DNA from: Actinomycetes bacterium
GTDB lineage: Bacteria; Actinomycetota; Actinomycetes; S36-B12
Direction of reading: 5' to 3'
Length of the DNA stretch: 13,814 nt
Assembly (NCBI GenBank): GCA_030425745.1
Contig: JAUHZW010000035.1
Span: 1 to 13,814, forward strand
The notes beneath the pieces are model-generated. The model saw only the letters and a program-made list of their open reading frames with translations, did not search any database and was not told the DNA's origin. A program made the position numbers and the translations under genes. Shown piece after piece: positions 1-9,108 of this stretch (position 1 is the first letter of the stretch; each line of letters begins with the position of its first letter).

Positions 1-1
1 C

Positions 2-666
2 TTCGAGGAGTTCAAGGTCGTGCCCCCCGGTCAGGGCATCGTCCACCAGGTCAACATCGAGGCACTGGCCCGCGTGGTCATGAGCCGTAACGGACAGGCC
101 TACCCCGACACCGTCGTCGGGACGGACTCGCACACGACCATGGTCAACGGGCTCGGCGTCCTCGGCTGGGGAGTGGGGGGCATCGAAGCCGAGGCGGCGA
201 TGCTCGGCCAGCCGGTGTCGATGCTCATCCCGCGGGTCGTCGGGTTCAAGCTGACCGGCGAACTGCCCGCGGGGGCCACCGCGACGGATCTCGTCCTCAC
301 CATCACCGAGATGCTGCGCGCGCACGGCGTCGTCGGCAAATTCGTCGAGTTCTACGGCGACGGCGTGGGCCATGTGCCGCTCGCGAACCGCGCCACCATC
401 GGCAACATGAGCCCGGAGTACGGCTCGACCGTTGCCATCTTCCCGATCGATCAGGCCACCATCGACTACCTGCGCCTCACCGGGCGCTCGGAGGAGCAGG
501 TCTCGCTCGTCGAGGCGTATGCCAAGGAGCAGGGTCTGTGGCACGACCCGTCCCATGAGCCGGTCTACTCCGAGTACATCGAACTCGACGTCTCCACGGT
601 GGTGCCCTCGCTCGCTGGACCGAAGCGCCCGCAGGATCGGACTACACCAAGGATGCCGAGGCATCG

Positions 667-670
<4 letters not shown>
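2..670 (+). CDS. acn: Aconitate hydratase (AcnA type), upstream fragment; cut by the window edge and ended early by a frameshift
   Basis: Aconitase interconverts citrate and isocitrate in the TCA cycle using a 4Fe-4S cluster. The frame is open from base 2 and begins inside the protein (FEEFKVVPPGQGIVHQVN), so the true start and roughly the first fifth of the enzyme lie upstream of the window. The aconitase signature GTDSHTTMVNGLGVLGWGVG is present, including the DSHT active-site loop, as is the later EFYGDGV / ATIGNMSPEYGST block. Identity with the family continues through VVPSLAGPKRPQDR, ending at base 640. After that the frame reads unrelated residues (TTPRMPRHR) and stops at 668-670. Family similarity resumes at once in another frame, in the next entry. 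I therefore read this as the 5' part of one broken gene rather than a separate protein. The break could be real or a sequencing/assembly error. Family assignment is certain; whether a working protein is made is not. Confidence 0.9.
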
Positions 671-2127
<1,457 letters not shown>

Positions 2128-2137
2128 GGCCGGTGGC

Positions 2138-2479
2138 ATGGCGGCGCCCACGGGATGGCCCAAGGACCTGCCGCCGCCCGGAACGGACGAGTTCGACGAA
2201 CGCGTCTGCGCGTGGCTGCTGGATCGTGGCCCGGCCGATCTGCGCACGTCGGCTGTCCGGTCGATGCCGCTCGCGCTGGCCCGGATCGTGTCGCACGTGA
2301 TCACGGGGGAGCTGACGGGGCTGCGCCGGGCCTATGCGACCGCCAGGGTCGAGTTGGGTGACGTCGTCGCGCCGGAGGAGCTCGGGCTGTTCCAGGAGGC
2401 AGTCCAGGCGCAGGGGGCCCGCCTCCTGCAGTCCCAGCGGGAGGTCGCACTCGTGGAGGAGGCGCTGCGCGCCGGGTGA
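2138..2479 (+). CDS. Conserved-looking protein of unknown function between aconitase and dxs
   Basis: A 113-residue protein with no domain I can name. It starts at ATG 2138, 10 bases after the aconitase stop, so it is probably co-transcribed with and translationally coupled to aconitase. No strong Shine-Dalgarno sequence is seen, only a GGTGG just upstream. The N-terminus is rich in proline and glycine (PTGWPKDLPPPGTDEFDERV). The rest looks alpha-helical and amphipathic: CAWLLDRGPADLRTSAV, ALARIVSHVITGELTGLRRAYATARVELGD, then a Glu/Gln-rich C-terminal helix. There is no signal peptide, membrane segment or metal motif. Codon use matches its neighbours and the reading frame fits the tight spacing, so I take it as a real gene. 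Small helical proteins of this kind do occur beside acn or dxs in actinobacteria, but that is recollection and gives no function. Confidence 0.75.
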   Translation: MAAPTGWPKDLPPPGTDEFDERVCAWLLDRGPADLRTSAVRSMPLALARIVSHVITGELTGLRRAYATARVELGDVVAPEELGLFQEAVQAQGARLLQSQREVALVEEALRAG

Positions 2480-2541
2480 CGGAGCTTGTCGGCCGCGGAC
2501 CGGGGCTCGTGGCATGGAGGGCGCAGCGACCCGGCATCGCC

Positions 2542-2547
2542 TAGACT
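2542..2547 (+). promoter_or_regulatory. -10 box of a leaderless promoter for dxs
   Basis: TAGACT lies 6 bases upstream of the GTG at 2554, so transcription is predicted to begin at or next to the start codon. No Shine-Dalgarno sequence precedes the GTG. No convincing -35 hexamer is seen 17-18 bases upstream, which is common for actinobacterial housekeeping promoters. This supports GTG 2554 as the dxs start and gives dxs a promoter separate from aconitase. Confidence 0.65.
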
Positions 2548-2553
2548 CGACCG

Positions 2554-4479
2554 GTGCGCCTGTTGGACGAGATCCGTGATCCCCGTGATGTTCGGGCTCT
2601 GGATCCGGAGCAGCTTGCGGAACTCGCCGATGAGATCCGTGCCTTTCTCGTCGAGAAGGTCTCCGCCACGGGCGGACACCTCGGTCCCAATCTGGGCGTC
2701 GTGGAGCTGACGATCGCCCTGCATCGCGTCTTCCGGTCACCTGACGACGTCATCCTGTGGGACACCGGACATCAGGCGTACGTGCACAAGATCCTCACGG
2801 GGCGATCGGCGGACTTCATTGACCTTCGGCAGGCAGGTGGCCTCTCGGGGTACCCCAGCCGCGCCGAGAGTCCGCACGATGTGATCGAGAACTCGCACGC
2901 CTCCACGGCGCTGGCATACGCCGACGGCATCGCCAAGGCATGGGAGCTCACGGGCGACCTGGGCCGCCGCCGCGTCGTCGCGGTCATCGGAGACGGTGCT
3001 CTGACGGGAGGCATGGCGTGGGAGGCACTGAACAACATCGCCGCCTCCGACCGGCCGCTCACGATCGTGGTGAACGACAACGGACGCTCCTACTCTCCGA
3101 CCATCGGGGGTCTGGCGCACCACCTGTCGACGCTGCGCACGACGCGCAGCTACGAGCGTGTCATGGACTGGGGCAAGCGCGTCCTGCACCGCACGCCCGT
3201 GGTGGGCGATCCGCTGTATGGCGCGCTGCATGGGGTGAAGAAGGGCGTCAAGGACATGGTGTCGCCCCAGGGCATGTTCGAGGATCTCGGTCTGAAGTAC
3301 ATCGGTCCGGTCGACGGTCATGACGAGGCTGAGGTGGAGTTCGCCCTGACCCTGGCCCGTGACTTCGACGGCCCCGTCATCGTGCACGCCATCACACACA
3401 AGGGGCACGGCTACGAGCCGGCGGAGAACGATGAGGCTGACCGGTTCCACGGCGTTGGCGTCATTGACCCGGGCACCGGGCGACCCGTGGGCGCAGCTGG
3501 CCCGACGTGGACGGGGGTCTTCGCTGACGAGTTGGTGCAGGCAGGTCGGCGGCGCGATGACGTCGTGGCGATCACGGCCGCCATGCTCGGTCCCACCGGT
3601 CTGGATCGCTTCGCTCGGGAGTTCCCTGAGCGCACCTACGACGTCGGCATCGCCGAGCAGCACGCGGTCACGAGTGCTGCGGGTATGGCTTATGCAGGGC
3701 TGCACCCTGTCGTGGCCCTCTATGCGACCTTCCTCAACCGAGCCTTCGATCAGATCCTCATGGACTGCGCCATGCACCGCGCGGGGGTGACCTTCGTACT
3801 CGACCGTGCCGGTGTCACCGGTGACGACGGTGCCAGCCACAACGGCATGTGGGATCTGTCGATGCTGCAGGTCGTGCCCGGACTGCGCATGGCAGCGCCG
3901 CGCGACGAGCAGACGCTCCGCGAGGAGTTCCGCGAGGCCCTGGATGTCGCGGATGCCCCGACCGTGGTCCGTTTCCCGAAGGGGGCGCTCGGGCCATCGA
4001 TGCCGGCGGTGCGGCGCACGGCCGGATACGACGTGCTGGCCGAGTCCGGAGCACCGGAGGTGCTCCTCGTCGCGGTTGGCACCTTCGCCGGTCTGGCGGT
4101 CGACGTCGTCGAGCGCCTGCGGGCACAGGGGATCGGCGTGGTGGCGGTGGATCCCCGCTGGGTCAAGCCCATCCATCCGCAACTCGTCGAGGCTGCCACC
4201 ACAGCCCGGCTTGTGGTCACCATCGAGGACGGCATCCGCACCGGTGGGGTCGGCTCGGCGTTGACCGCCGCCCTCCAGGAGGCCGGCCTCGACATCCCCG
4301 TGCGAACGCTGGGTGTGCCTGAGATGTTCCTCGACCATGGCAAGCGCGCGGACATCCTCGCCGCCTGCGGTCTCACGGCACAGGATGTCTCGAGGCAGAT
4401 CGTCGAGACCATCGCGAGGCACAGCACCCACGACGCGAGCGAGACCGATGCGTCAGCATCGGCCTCGCTCGGCGAGTAG
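2554..4479 (+). CDS. dxs: 1-deoxy-D-xylulose-5-phosphate synthase
   Basis: This cytosolic enzyme condenses pyruvate and glyceraldehyde 3-phosphate to DXP, using thiamine diphosphate, at the entry to the MEP isoprenoid pathway (also supplying thiamine and pyridoxal precursors in many bacteria). The 641 residues are close to the usual length of about 620-640. The N-terminal block has GGHLGPNLGVVELT (His42) and DTGHQAYVHK (70-79). The thiamine-diphosphate motif starts at GDG 146-148 and ends at NDN 174-176. The catalytic glutamate is Glu368 in DVGIAEQHAVTSAAGMA (Glu370 in E. coli), followed by the pyrimidine-binding region with HNGMWDLSML. A C-terminal transketolase domain follows (IEDGIRTGGVGSAL). 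The GTG start is fixed by a -10 box 6 bases before it and by an N-terminus (RLLDEIRDPRDVRAL) that fits the family. The last residues (DASETDASASASLGE) are low-complexity and encoded by a stem-loop. The convergent fadB stop is only 18 bases away. Confidence 0.97.
   Translation: MRLLDEIRDPRDVRALDPEQLAELADEIRAFLVEKVSATGGHLGPNLGVVELTIALHRVFRSPDDVILWDTGHQAYVHKILTGRSADFIDLRQAGGLSGYPSRAESPHDVIENSHASTALAYADGIAKAWELTGDLGRRRVVAVIGDGALTGGMAWEALNNIAASDRPLTIVVNDNGRSYSPTIGGLAHHLSTLRTTRSYERVMDWGKRVLHRTPVVGDPLYGALHGVKKGVKDMVSPQGMFEDLGLKYIGPVDGHDEAEVEFALTLARDFDGPVIVHAITHKGHGYEPAENDEADRFHGVGVIDPGTGRPVGAAGPTWTGVFADELVQAGRRRDDVVAITAAMLGPTGLDRFAREFPERTYDVGIAEQHAVTSAAGMAYAGLHPVVALYATFLNRAFDQILMDCAMHRAGVTFVLDRAGVTGDDGASHNGMWDLSMLQVVPGLRMAAPRDEQTLREEFREALDVADAPTVVRFPKGALGPSMPAVRRTAGYDVLAESGAPEVLLVAVGTFAGLAVDVVERLRAQGIGVVAVDPRWVKPIHPQLVEAATTARLVVTIEDGIRTGGVGSALTAALQEAGLDIPVRTLGVPEMFLDHGKRADILAACGLTAQDVSRQIVETIARHSTHDASETDASASASLGE
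4436..4471. terminator. Strong stem-loop inside the 3' end of dxs, likely bidirectional terminator
   Basis: The arms are CGAGCGAG-A-CCGATGC and GCATCGG-C-CTCGCTCG, with the four-base loop GTCA: 15 pairs broken by one A/C mismatch. The element ends 5 bases before the dxs stop codon and 26 bases from the end of the convergent fadB gene. There is no U-tract, as is usual for GC-rich actinobacterial terminators. Its position between two converging genes supports a role in stopping transcripts from one or both sides. Confidence 0.65.
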
Positions 4480-4497
4480 TACCTGCTCCCGATCGCC

Positions 4498-6594
4498 CTA
4501 TCCGGGCACGGACGCTGTGCCTCGCGGCAGGAACCGTCCGCCCGCGACGCGCTCCGAGGCCCCCGACCGGTCGAGATACGGCGTCAGGCCGCCGAGCCAG
4601 AACGGCCAGCCGGCGCCCATGATCATGCACAGGTCGATGTCCTGGGCCTCGGCGACGACGCCCTCGTCGAGCATGCGGCGCACCTCATCGGCGAGGGCAT
4701 CTGCGACCCGGGTCAGGATCTCGTCCTCGGTGGAGGGGGAGTCGCCCTGCTGGAGCAGTTCCGGCACGCGCGGATCCAGCGAGGTGCTGCCGTCGTCGGC
4801 GGTGACCCACACCGATGACACCCCCGCGTCGACCAGGCGACGCAGATTGTCCGAGACCGCGTAGCGATCCGGGAAGGCCGCATGCATCGTCTCTGAGACA
4901 TGGAGTGCGACGGCTGGTCCGACCAGTGCCAACAGAGCGAACGGAGACATCGGCAGGCCGAGCGGGTTGCTCGCCCGATCGGCGACCGCGAGGTCGGTGC
5001 CCTCGTCGACGGCCGCGATGACCTCATTCAGGTAGCGCGTCAGGAGTCGGTTGACCACGAACGCCGGCGCATCCTTGACGAGGACACAGGTCTTCTTGAG
5101 GGTCTTGCCGACTGCGAACGCTGTCGCCAGCGTGGCGTCATCGGTCTGCTCCGCCCGTGCGATCTCCAGCAGCGGCATGACGGCGACCGGGTTGAAGAAA
5201 TGGAATCCGACGACGCGCTCGGGATGTGCGAGCCCCTCGGCCATGGCGGTCACGGAGAGTGACGACGTGTTCGTGGCGAGGACGCAGTCGGGCCTGACGA
5301 CGTTCTCCAGGCTTGTGAGCACCGTGCGCTTGACGTCAAGATCCTCGAACACGGCCTCGATGACGAAATCGGCGTCCGAGAACACCGCCGTGTCCGTGGA
5401 CCCGGTGACGAGCGCGCTGAGCCGGTTGGCGCGGTCTGCGGACATGCGGCCCTTCGCCACCTCGGCGTCGATCTGCGCACGGACGTAGTCCAGGCCCTTC
5501 TGGACACGGGCATCGTCCAGGTCGGTCATGACGACCGGAACCTGCAGGCGCTTGGCGAAGAGCATCGCCAGCTGGCTGGCCATGAGTCCCGCGCCGACAA
5601 CCCCCACCTTGCTGACTGGGCGAGCGAGTGACGTGTCGGGCGCACCGAAGGGGCGCTTGGCCCGCTTCTGGACAAGGTCGAACGCGTACAGCGACGCCCG
5701 CAGGTCCTCGCCCATGACCAGATCCGCGAGCGCCTGATCCTCGGCGTCGAAGCCGTCCGATCGGGTGGCCGTCTTCGCCGCGCGCACGAGGTCCAGCGCT
5801 CGGTAGGGAGCGGGGGTCGCGCCGTGGACGCGATCATCGAGGAGTGCCTGCGCGAAGTCGACCACACCGTCCCACGAGTCGCGGTCGATCTCAGCACGGG
5901 CGACCTCGATGCTGCCGTTGAGGACGCCGGCCGCCCAGCGGACCGACTCCTCGAGGAAGTCCGCGGAGTCCAGCACCACGTCGACGACACCCAGACGCAG
6001 GGCGTCCTTGGGCTTCATCTGCTTGTTCTGCTGCAGGGGGTTGGCCACGATGACCTCGAGGGCGTTCGCGGGGCCGATCAGGTTCGGCAGCAGCCATGCT
6101 CCACCCCAGCCGGGGATGAGCCCGAGGAAGACTTCCGGCAGGGACATCGCTGCCGCGGCGGCAGACATCGTGCGGTACGTGCAGTGCAGGGCGAGCTCGG
6201 TACCGCCGCCCATGGCCGCGCCGTTGACGAAGGCGAAGGACGGCACATCGAGTTCGCCCAGACGTCGGAAGACGTTGTGACCCATCTGTCCGAACTCGAG
6301 GATCACGTCGCGATCATCAACCAGTCCGATGGCGGACAGGTCAGCCCCGACGGCGAAGATGAACGGCTTTCCGGTCACGCCGACAGCAGCGATGTCCGTC
6401 ATGGCCGAGACCTCGTCCAGCGCCGCATCGAGGGACGCGAGGCCGGACGGGCCGAAGGTGGTGGGCCGGGTGTGATCGCGGTCGTTGTCCACGGTGATGA
6501 GGGCCATGATGCCGGCGTCGTCAGGCATCGTCAGCCGGCGGACGCGCGCGTGAGTCACGACCTCGTCGGGGTTGACCGTCGTGGTGTCGCTCAT
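4498..6594 (-). CDS. fadB: FadB-type fatty-acid oxidation multifunctional enzyme (enoyl-CoA hydratase / 3-hydroxyacyl-CoA dehydrogenase)
   Basis: It carries out the hydration and NAD-linked dehydrogenation steps of beta-oxidation, usually in a complex with the thiolase encoded just upstream. From ATG 6594 it has 698 residues. An N-terminal crotonase domain (about 25-260) has the oxyanion-hole region NGAAMGGGTELAL and both catalytic glutamates, Glu133 and Glu154 (LPEVFLGLIPGWGG), matching Glu119 and Glu139 of E. coli FadB. The NAD-binding domain begins at VGVVGAGLMASQ (about 330-341) and includes ATNTSSLSVT. The catalytic His465 is in GFHFFNPVAVMPLLE. C-terminal dehydrogenase domains follow (KDAPAFVVNRLLTRYLNEV, 508-525). 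The third glycine of the usual GxGxxG is alanine. The start is chosen because ATGA overlaps the thiolase stop by 4 bases and GGAG lies 6 bases upstream. A longer reading to 6660 would add 22 implausible residues inside the thiolase gene. Confidence 0.95.
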   Translation of the reverse strand: MSDTTTVNPDEVVTHARVRRLTMPDDAGIMALITVDNDRDHTRPTTFGPSGLASLDAALDEVSAMTDIAAVGVTGKPFIFAVGADLSAIGLVDDRDVILEFGQMGHNVFRRLGELDVPSFAFVNGAAMGGGTELALHCTYRTMSAAAAAMSLPEVFLGLIPGWGGAWLLPNLIGPANALEVIVANPLQQNKQMKPKDALRLGVVDVVLDSADFLEESVRWAAGVLNGSIEVARAEIDRDSWDGVVDFAQALLDDRVHGATPAPYRALDLVRAAKTATRSDGFDAEDQALADLVMGEDLRASLYAFDLVQKRAKRPFGAPDTSLARPVSKVGVVGAGLMASQLAMLFAKRLQVPVVMTDLDDARVQKGLDYVRAQIDAEVAKGRMSADRANRLSALVTGSTDTAVFSDADFVIEAVFEDLDVKRTVLTSLENVVRPDCVLATNTSSLSVTAMAEGLAHPERVVGFHFFNPVAVMPLLEIARAEQTDDATLATAFAVGKTLKKTCVLVKDAPAFVVNRLLTRYLNEVIAAVDEGTDLAVADRASNPLGLPMSPFALLALVGPAVALHVSETMHAAFPDRYAVSDNLRRLVDAGVSSVWVTADDGSTSLDPRVPELLQQGDSPSTEDEILTRVADALADEVRRMLDEGVVAEAQDIDLCMIMGAGWPFWLGGLTPYLDRSGASERVAGGRFLPRGTASVPG

Positions 6595-7790
6595 GCCTTG
6601 CTCCCGTCGTGGTGGAGGTTTTCCCAGATGACCGTGCCGCCCATGCCCAGGCCGATGCACATCGTGGTGATGCCGTAACGCGCGGAGGGCGTGCGCTCGA
6701 AGTCACGGGCGAGGTAGTTCATCAGGCGGATGCCACTGGAGGCGAGGGGATGCCCCACAGCGATGGCTCCGCCCATGGGGTTGACCCGCGGATCGTCGTC
6801 CGCGATGCCGTAGTGATCGAGGAAGGCGAGCACCTGGACGGCGAACGCCTCGTTGACCTCGAACAGGTCGATGTCGTCGATGGAGAGTCCGGCGCGGTCG
6901 AGTGCCTTCTGGGTGCTCGGTACCGGGCCGATGCCCATGACCTCGGGCTCGACCCCGGCGAAGGCGAAGCCGACCATGCGCATCTTCTTGCTGAGGCCGA
7001 GTTCGTCGGCAGCGGACTCCGAAGCGAGCAGCGCGGCCGTGGCGCCGTCATTCAGTCCCGAGGCGTTCCCGGCCGTGACGCGCCCGTGCGGCCGGAAGGG
7101 GGTCTTGAGGGTGGCCAGACCCTCCAGTGTGGTCTCCGGTCGCATGGACTCATCGGTCGACAGCAGGCCCCAGCCGAGCTCCTGTGAACGGGTCGCGATG
7201 GGCACGAGATCCTGCTGGATCCATCCCTGCTCATAGGCGTGGGCCGTCTTCTGCTGAGACGCGTAGGCGAAGGCGTCCGCCCGCTCCTTCGTCAGCTGCG
7301 GGAAGCGGTCGTGCAGGTTCTCCGCGGTCGCTCCCATGATGAGCGCGTCAGTGTCCACGAGACGCTCGGACAGGAAGCGCGGGTTCGGGTCCATGCCGTC
7401 GCCCATGGGGTGCCGGGACATGCTCTCGACACCGCCCGCCAGAGCGAGGTCGTAGGCGCCCGCCATGATGGATGACGAGAGTGTCGTGACGGCGGTCATG
7501 GCGCCGGCGCACATCCGGTCGATGGAGTAGCCGGGCACCGTGTGGGGGATGCCGGCCAGCAGAGACGCGGTGCGACCGATGGTCATGCCCTGATCGCCCA
7601 CCTGGGTGGTGGCGGCGACGGATACGTCATCGAGACGCTCGGGTGGAAGGTGCGGATTGCGGCGCAGCACCTCCCGGAACACCTTGACCACGAGATCGTC
7701 TGCTCGCGTCTCCGCAAGGGCGCTTCCCGCCTTGCCGAACGGAGTGCGCACCCCGTCGACGAAGACCACTTCCGATACCGATCGCACCAC
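6591..7790 (-). CDS. fadA: Thiolase, acetyl-CoA C-acyltransferase (beta-oxidation)
   Basis: It cleaves 3-ketoacyl-CoA with CoA to give acetyl-CoA and a shortened acyl-CoA. It is the last step of beta-oxidation and the partner of the FadB-type enzyme encoded next. The 399 residues are the usual thiolase length. The nucleophile is Cys94 in SIDRMCAGAM. The NEAFA motif is at 313-317, His347 lies in GGAIAVGHPLASSG, and the second catalytic cysteine is Cys378 in TMCIGLGMGG. The start is the first of two adjacent GTG codons (7790), with AGGGAG a few bases upstream, so this transcript has a leader, unlike several neighbours. It is the first gene of a two-gene operon: its TGA overlaps the fadB ATG. 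Two operator-like inverted repeats lie upstream. The sequence does not settle whether the preferred substrate is acetoacetyl-CoA or longer chains, but pairing with FadB favours a broad degradative role. Confidence 0.95.
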   Translation of the reverse strand: MVRSVSEVVFVDGVRTPFGKAGSALAETRADDLVVKVFREVLRRNPHLPPERLDDVSVAATTQVGDQGMTIGRTASLLAGIPHTVPGYSIDRMCAGAMTAVTTLSSSIMAGAYDLALAGGVESMSRHPMGDGMDPNPRFLSERLVDTDALIMGATAENLHDRFPQLTKERADAFAYASQQKTAHAYEQGWIQQDLVPIATRSQELGWGLLSTDESMRPETTLEGLATLKTPFRPHGRVTAGNASGLNDGATAALLASESAADELGLSKKMRMVGFAFAGVEPEVMGIGPVPSTQKALDRAGLSIDDIDLFEVNEAFAVQVLAFLDHYGIADDDPRVNPMGGAIAVGHPLASSGIRLMNYLARDFERTPSARYGITTMCIGLGMGGTVIWENLHHDGSKA

Positions 7791-7828
7791 GATGGCTCCC
7801 TGCTCGTCGAAGACCTGACGAGAAGATA

Positions 7829-7842
7829 TTACCCGCGAGTAA
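7829..7842. promoter_or_regulatory. Operator-like inverted repeat upstream of fadAB
   Basis: TTACCCGCGAGTAA is a 14-base near-palindrome (12 of 14 positions symmetric, half-site TTAC-C/T-CG). It lies 39 bases upstream of the thiolase GTG in the only AT-rich patch of the region, next to possible minus-strand -10 boxes (TAATAT, reading 7831 to 7826, or TAAGTT, reading 7846 to 7841). Size and symmetry suit a TetR-family repressor such as those controlling fatty-acid degradation. The regulator is not in this window, so its identity is inference. Confidence 0.55.
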
Positions 7843-7851
7843 CTTAGAATG

Positions 7852-7865
7852 CTACTGATCGGTAA
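7852..7865. promoter_or_regulatory. Second, weaker operator-like inverted repeat upstream of fadAB
   Basis: On the minus strand this reads TTACCGATCAGTAG, symmetric at 10 of 14 positions with a perfect GATC core. It has the same TTAC-N6-GTA frame as the repeat at 7829-7842, and the centres are 23 bases apart, about two helical turns. It overlaps the rnd stop codon. It is weaker than the first site and may be chance. Confidence 0.35.
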
Positions 7866-9108
7866 CTTCGGAGTGTTCCGCTTCGGTGAGCGCCGTCATC
7901 AGGGCCGGGAGGCAGGCCTCGACCTGCCAGTCTCGAGCGCCGCTGTCGGCCAGGAAGGTCCTGACGGACTCCTCAGTGACCGGGTCCGGGGGAGCCCAGC
8001 ACAGGCGCCGCACGGTGTCGGGGGTCATGAGGTTCTCGACGGGCAGTGCGAGGTTGTCGGCGATCTCGCTCAGGCTGCCGCGAGCCGCGGTGAGGCGGGC
8101 GAAGGCGACGGGGTCGCGATCGGCCCACAGGCGCGGCTGGGGTGGTCCATCGGGCCGCGGGGGAGGGCCGGGGCACTCGGACTCGGGCAGGGTGCGCGCC
8201 CGGTCGAGGGCTGCCCACCAGCGGGACAGGTACCGGTGGGCTCCTCTGCCGTTGAAGCCCTTGAGCTCACGCAGCGCGTTCTTCGAGGTCACCTCAGCCT
8301 GCGCCGCCACCACGATCGAGGCGTCCGGCAGCAGCCGGCCCACGGCGACGTCGCGCTCCCGGGCGAGTTCGTCACGGGACCGCCAGAGCTCCCGCACAGC
8401 CGCGAGCTGGCGGGGTTTGCGCACCTTGTGGATGCCGGAGGTCCGCCGCCATTCGTCCTCCCCGCGTTCGCGCGGCTGGAAGGACAGCAGCGCCGCGAAC
8501 TCCTGAGCGGCCATCGTCCTCTTGTCGGCCTCGACCAGGGCGGCATCCATCGCATCGCGGAGTTCGATCAGCAGCTCGACATCGAGCGCCGCATAGCGCA
8601 GCTGGGCCTCTGACAGCGGGCGCACCGACCAGTCGGTGGCGCCGTGGCCCTTCTCGATCACCTCATGCAGCTCACTGGCGGTCAGGGCCGCGAGGCTGAC
8701 CCGCTCCCGCCCGAGCAGGCGGCCGGCCAATTCGGTGTCGAAGAGCAGGGTGGGGCGCAGGCCGAGCTCGGCGAGGCAGGGGAGGTCCTGGGTCGCGGCA
8801 TGGAGGATCCACTCGGCATCGCCGATGGCCGCCTGAAGCGGGAGAAGATCGGTGAAGGGGATCGGGTCGATGAGGGCCGTGCCGGCACCCTCGCGACGCA
8901 CCTGGACAAGGTAGGCACGTTGGTCGTAGCGGTAGCCGGAGGCCCGCTCGGCATCGAGTGCCACGGGCCCCGTGCCGGCAGCGAGGGCAGAGCAGTAGGC
9001 CTGCAGCGCCTCGGGGGTGTCGATGACCGGGGGCACACCCTCGCGGGGCTCGAACGGCGGCTTCTGTTCGAGGTCAGGGGATTCGTCCGGTGAGGTGTCG
9101 CCCGTCAC
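7852..9108 (-). CDS. rnd: Ribonuclease D (DEDD 3'-5' exonuclease with HRDC domain)
   Basis: A 3'-5' exoribonuclease that trims the ends of tRNA precursors and other stable RNAs. It has 418 residues. The DEDDy catalytic set is recognisable: Asp52 and Glu54 in ALDAERASGY (motif I), Asp108 in LHAATQDLPCL (motif II), and Tyr172 with Asp176 in RYAALDVELL (motif III). An HRDC nucleic-acid-binding domain follows at about 225-300 (KPRQLAAVRELWRSRDELAR ... NALRELKGFNG). A C-terminal extension contains a proline-rich link (GPPPRPDGPPQP, about 314-325) and a second helical segment, as in many actinobacterial homologues. The GTG start at 9108 overlaps the stop of the upstream DUF3000 gene (GTGA), so the two are translationally coupled. 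The gene ends 61 bases before the thiolase start, and that gap holds a putative operator. Confidence 0.93.
   Translation of the reverse strand: MTGDTSPDESPDLEQKPPFEPREGVPPVIDTPEALQAYCSALAAGTGPVALDAERASGYRYDQRAYLVQVRREGAGTALIDPIPFTDLLPLQAAIGDAEWILHAATQDLPCLAELGLRPTLLFDTELAGRLLGRERVSLAALTASELHEVIEKGHGATDWSVRPLSEAQLRYAALDVELLIELRDAMDAALVEADKRTMAAQEFAALLSFQPRERGEDEWRRTSGIHKVRKPRQLAAVRELWRSRDELARERDVAVGRLLPDASIVVAAQAEVTSKNALRELKGFNGRGAHRYLSRWWAALDRARTLPESECPGPPPRPDGPPQPRLWADRDPVAFARLTAARGSLSEIADNLALPVENLMTPDTVRRLCWAPPDPVTEESVRTFLADSGARDWQVEACLPALMTALTEAEHSEVTDQ

Noticed and set aside
630..650. Programmed -1 ribosomal frameshift as explanation of the aconitase break
   Set aside because: No slippery heptamer is present at the join, and residues are missing as well as shifted, which recoding would not explain.
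2737..4431. A 564-codon open frame on the minus strand opposite dxs
   Set aside because: It mirrors the dxs coding frame in GC-rich DNA, has a composition rich in Arg/His/Asp with no family motif, and dxs itself is unmistakable.
6594..6660. Longer FadB start at 6660
   Set aside because: The extra residues (MHRPGHGRHGHLGK...) read the thiolase gene in another frame. ATG 6594 has a Shine-Dalgarno sequence and the ATGA coupling overlap.
5824..6678. A 284-codon plus-strand open frame opposite fadB
   Set aside because: It is a complementary-strand shadow of a conserved enzyme, with no start signal or recognisable domain.
7849..8613. A 254-codon plus-strand open frame opposite rnd
   Set aside because: It lies wholly over the conserved RNase D exonuclease and HRDC domains and shows only shadow composition.
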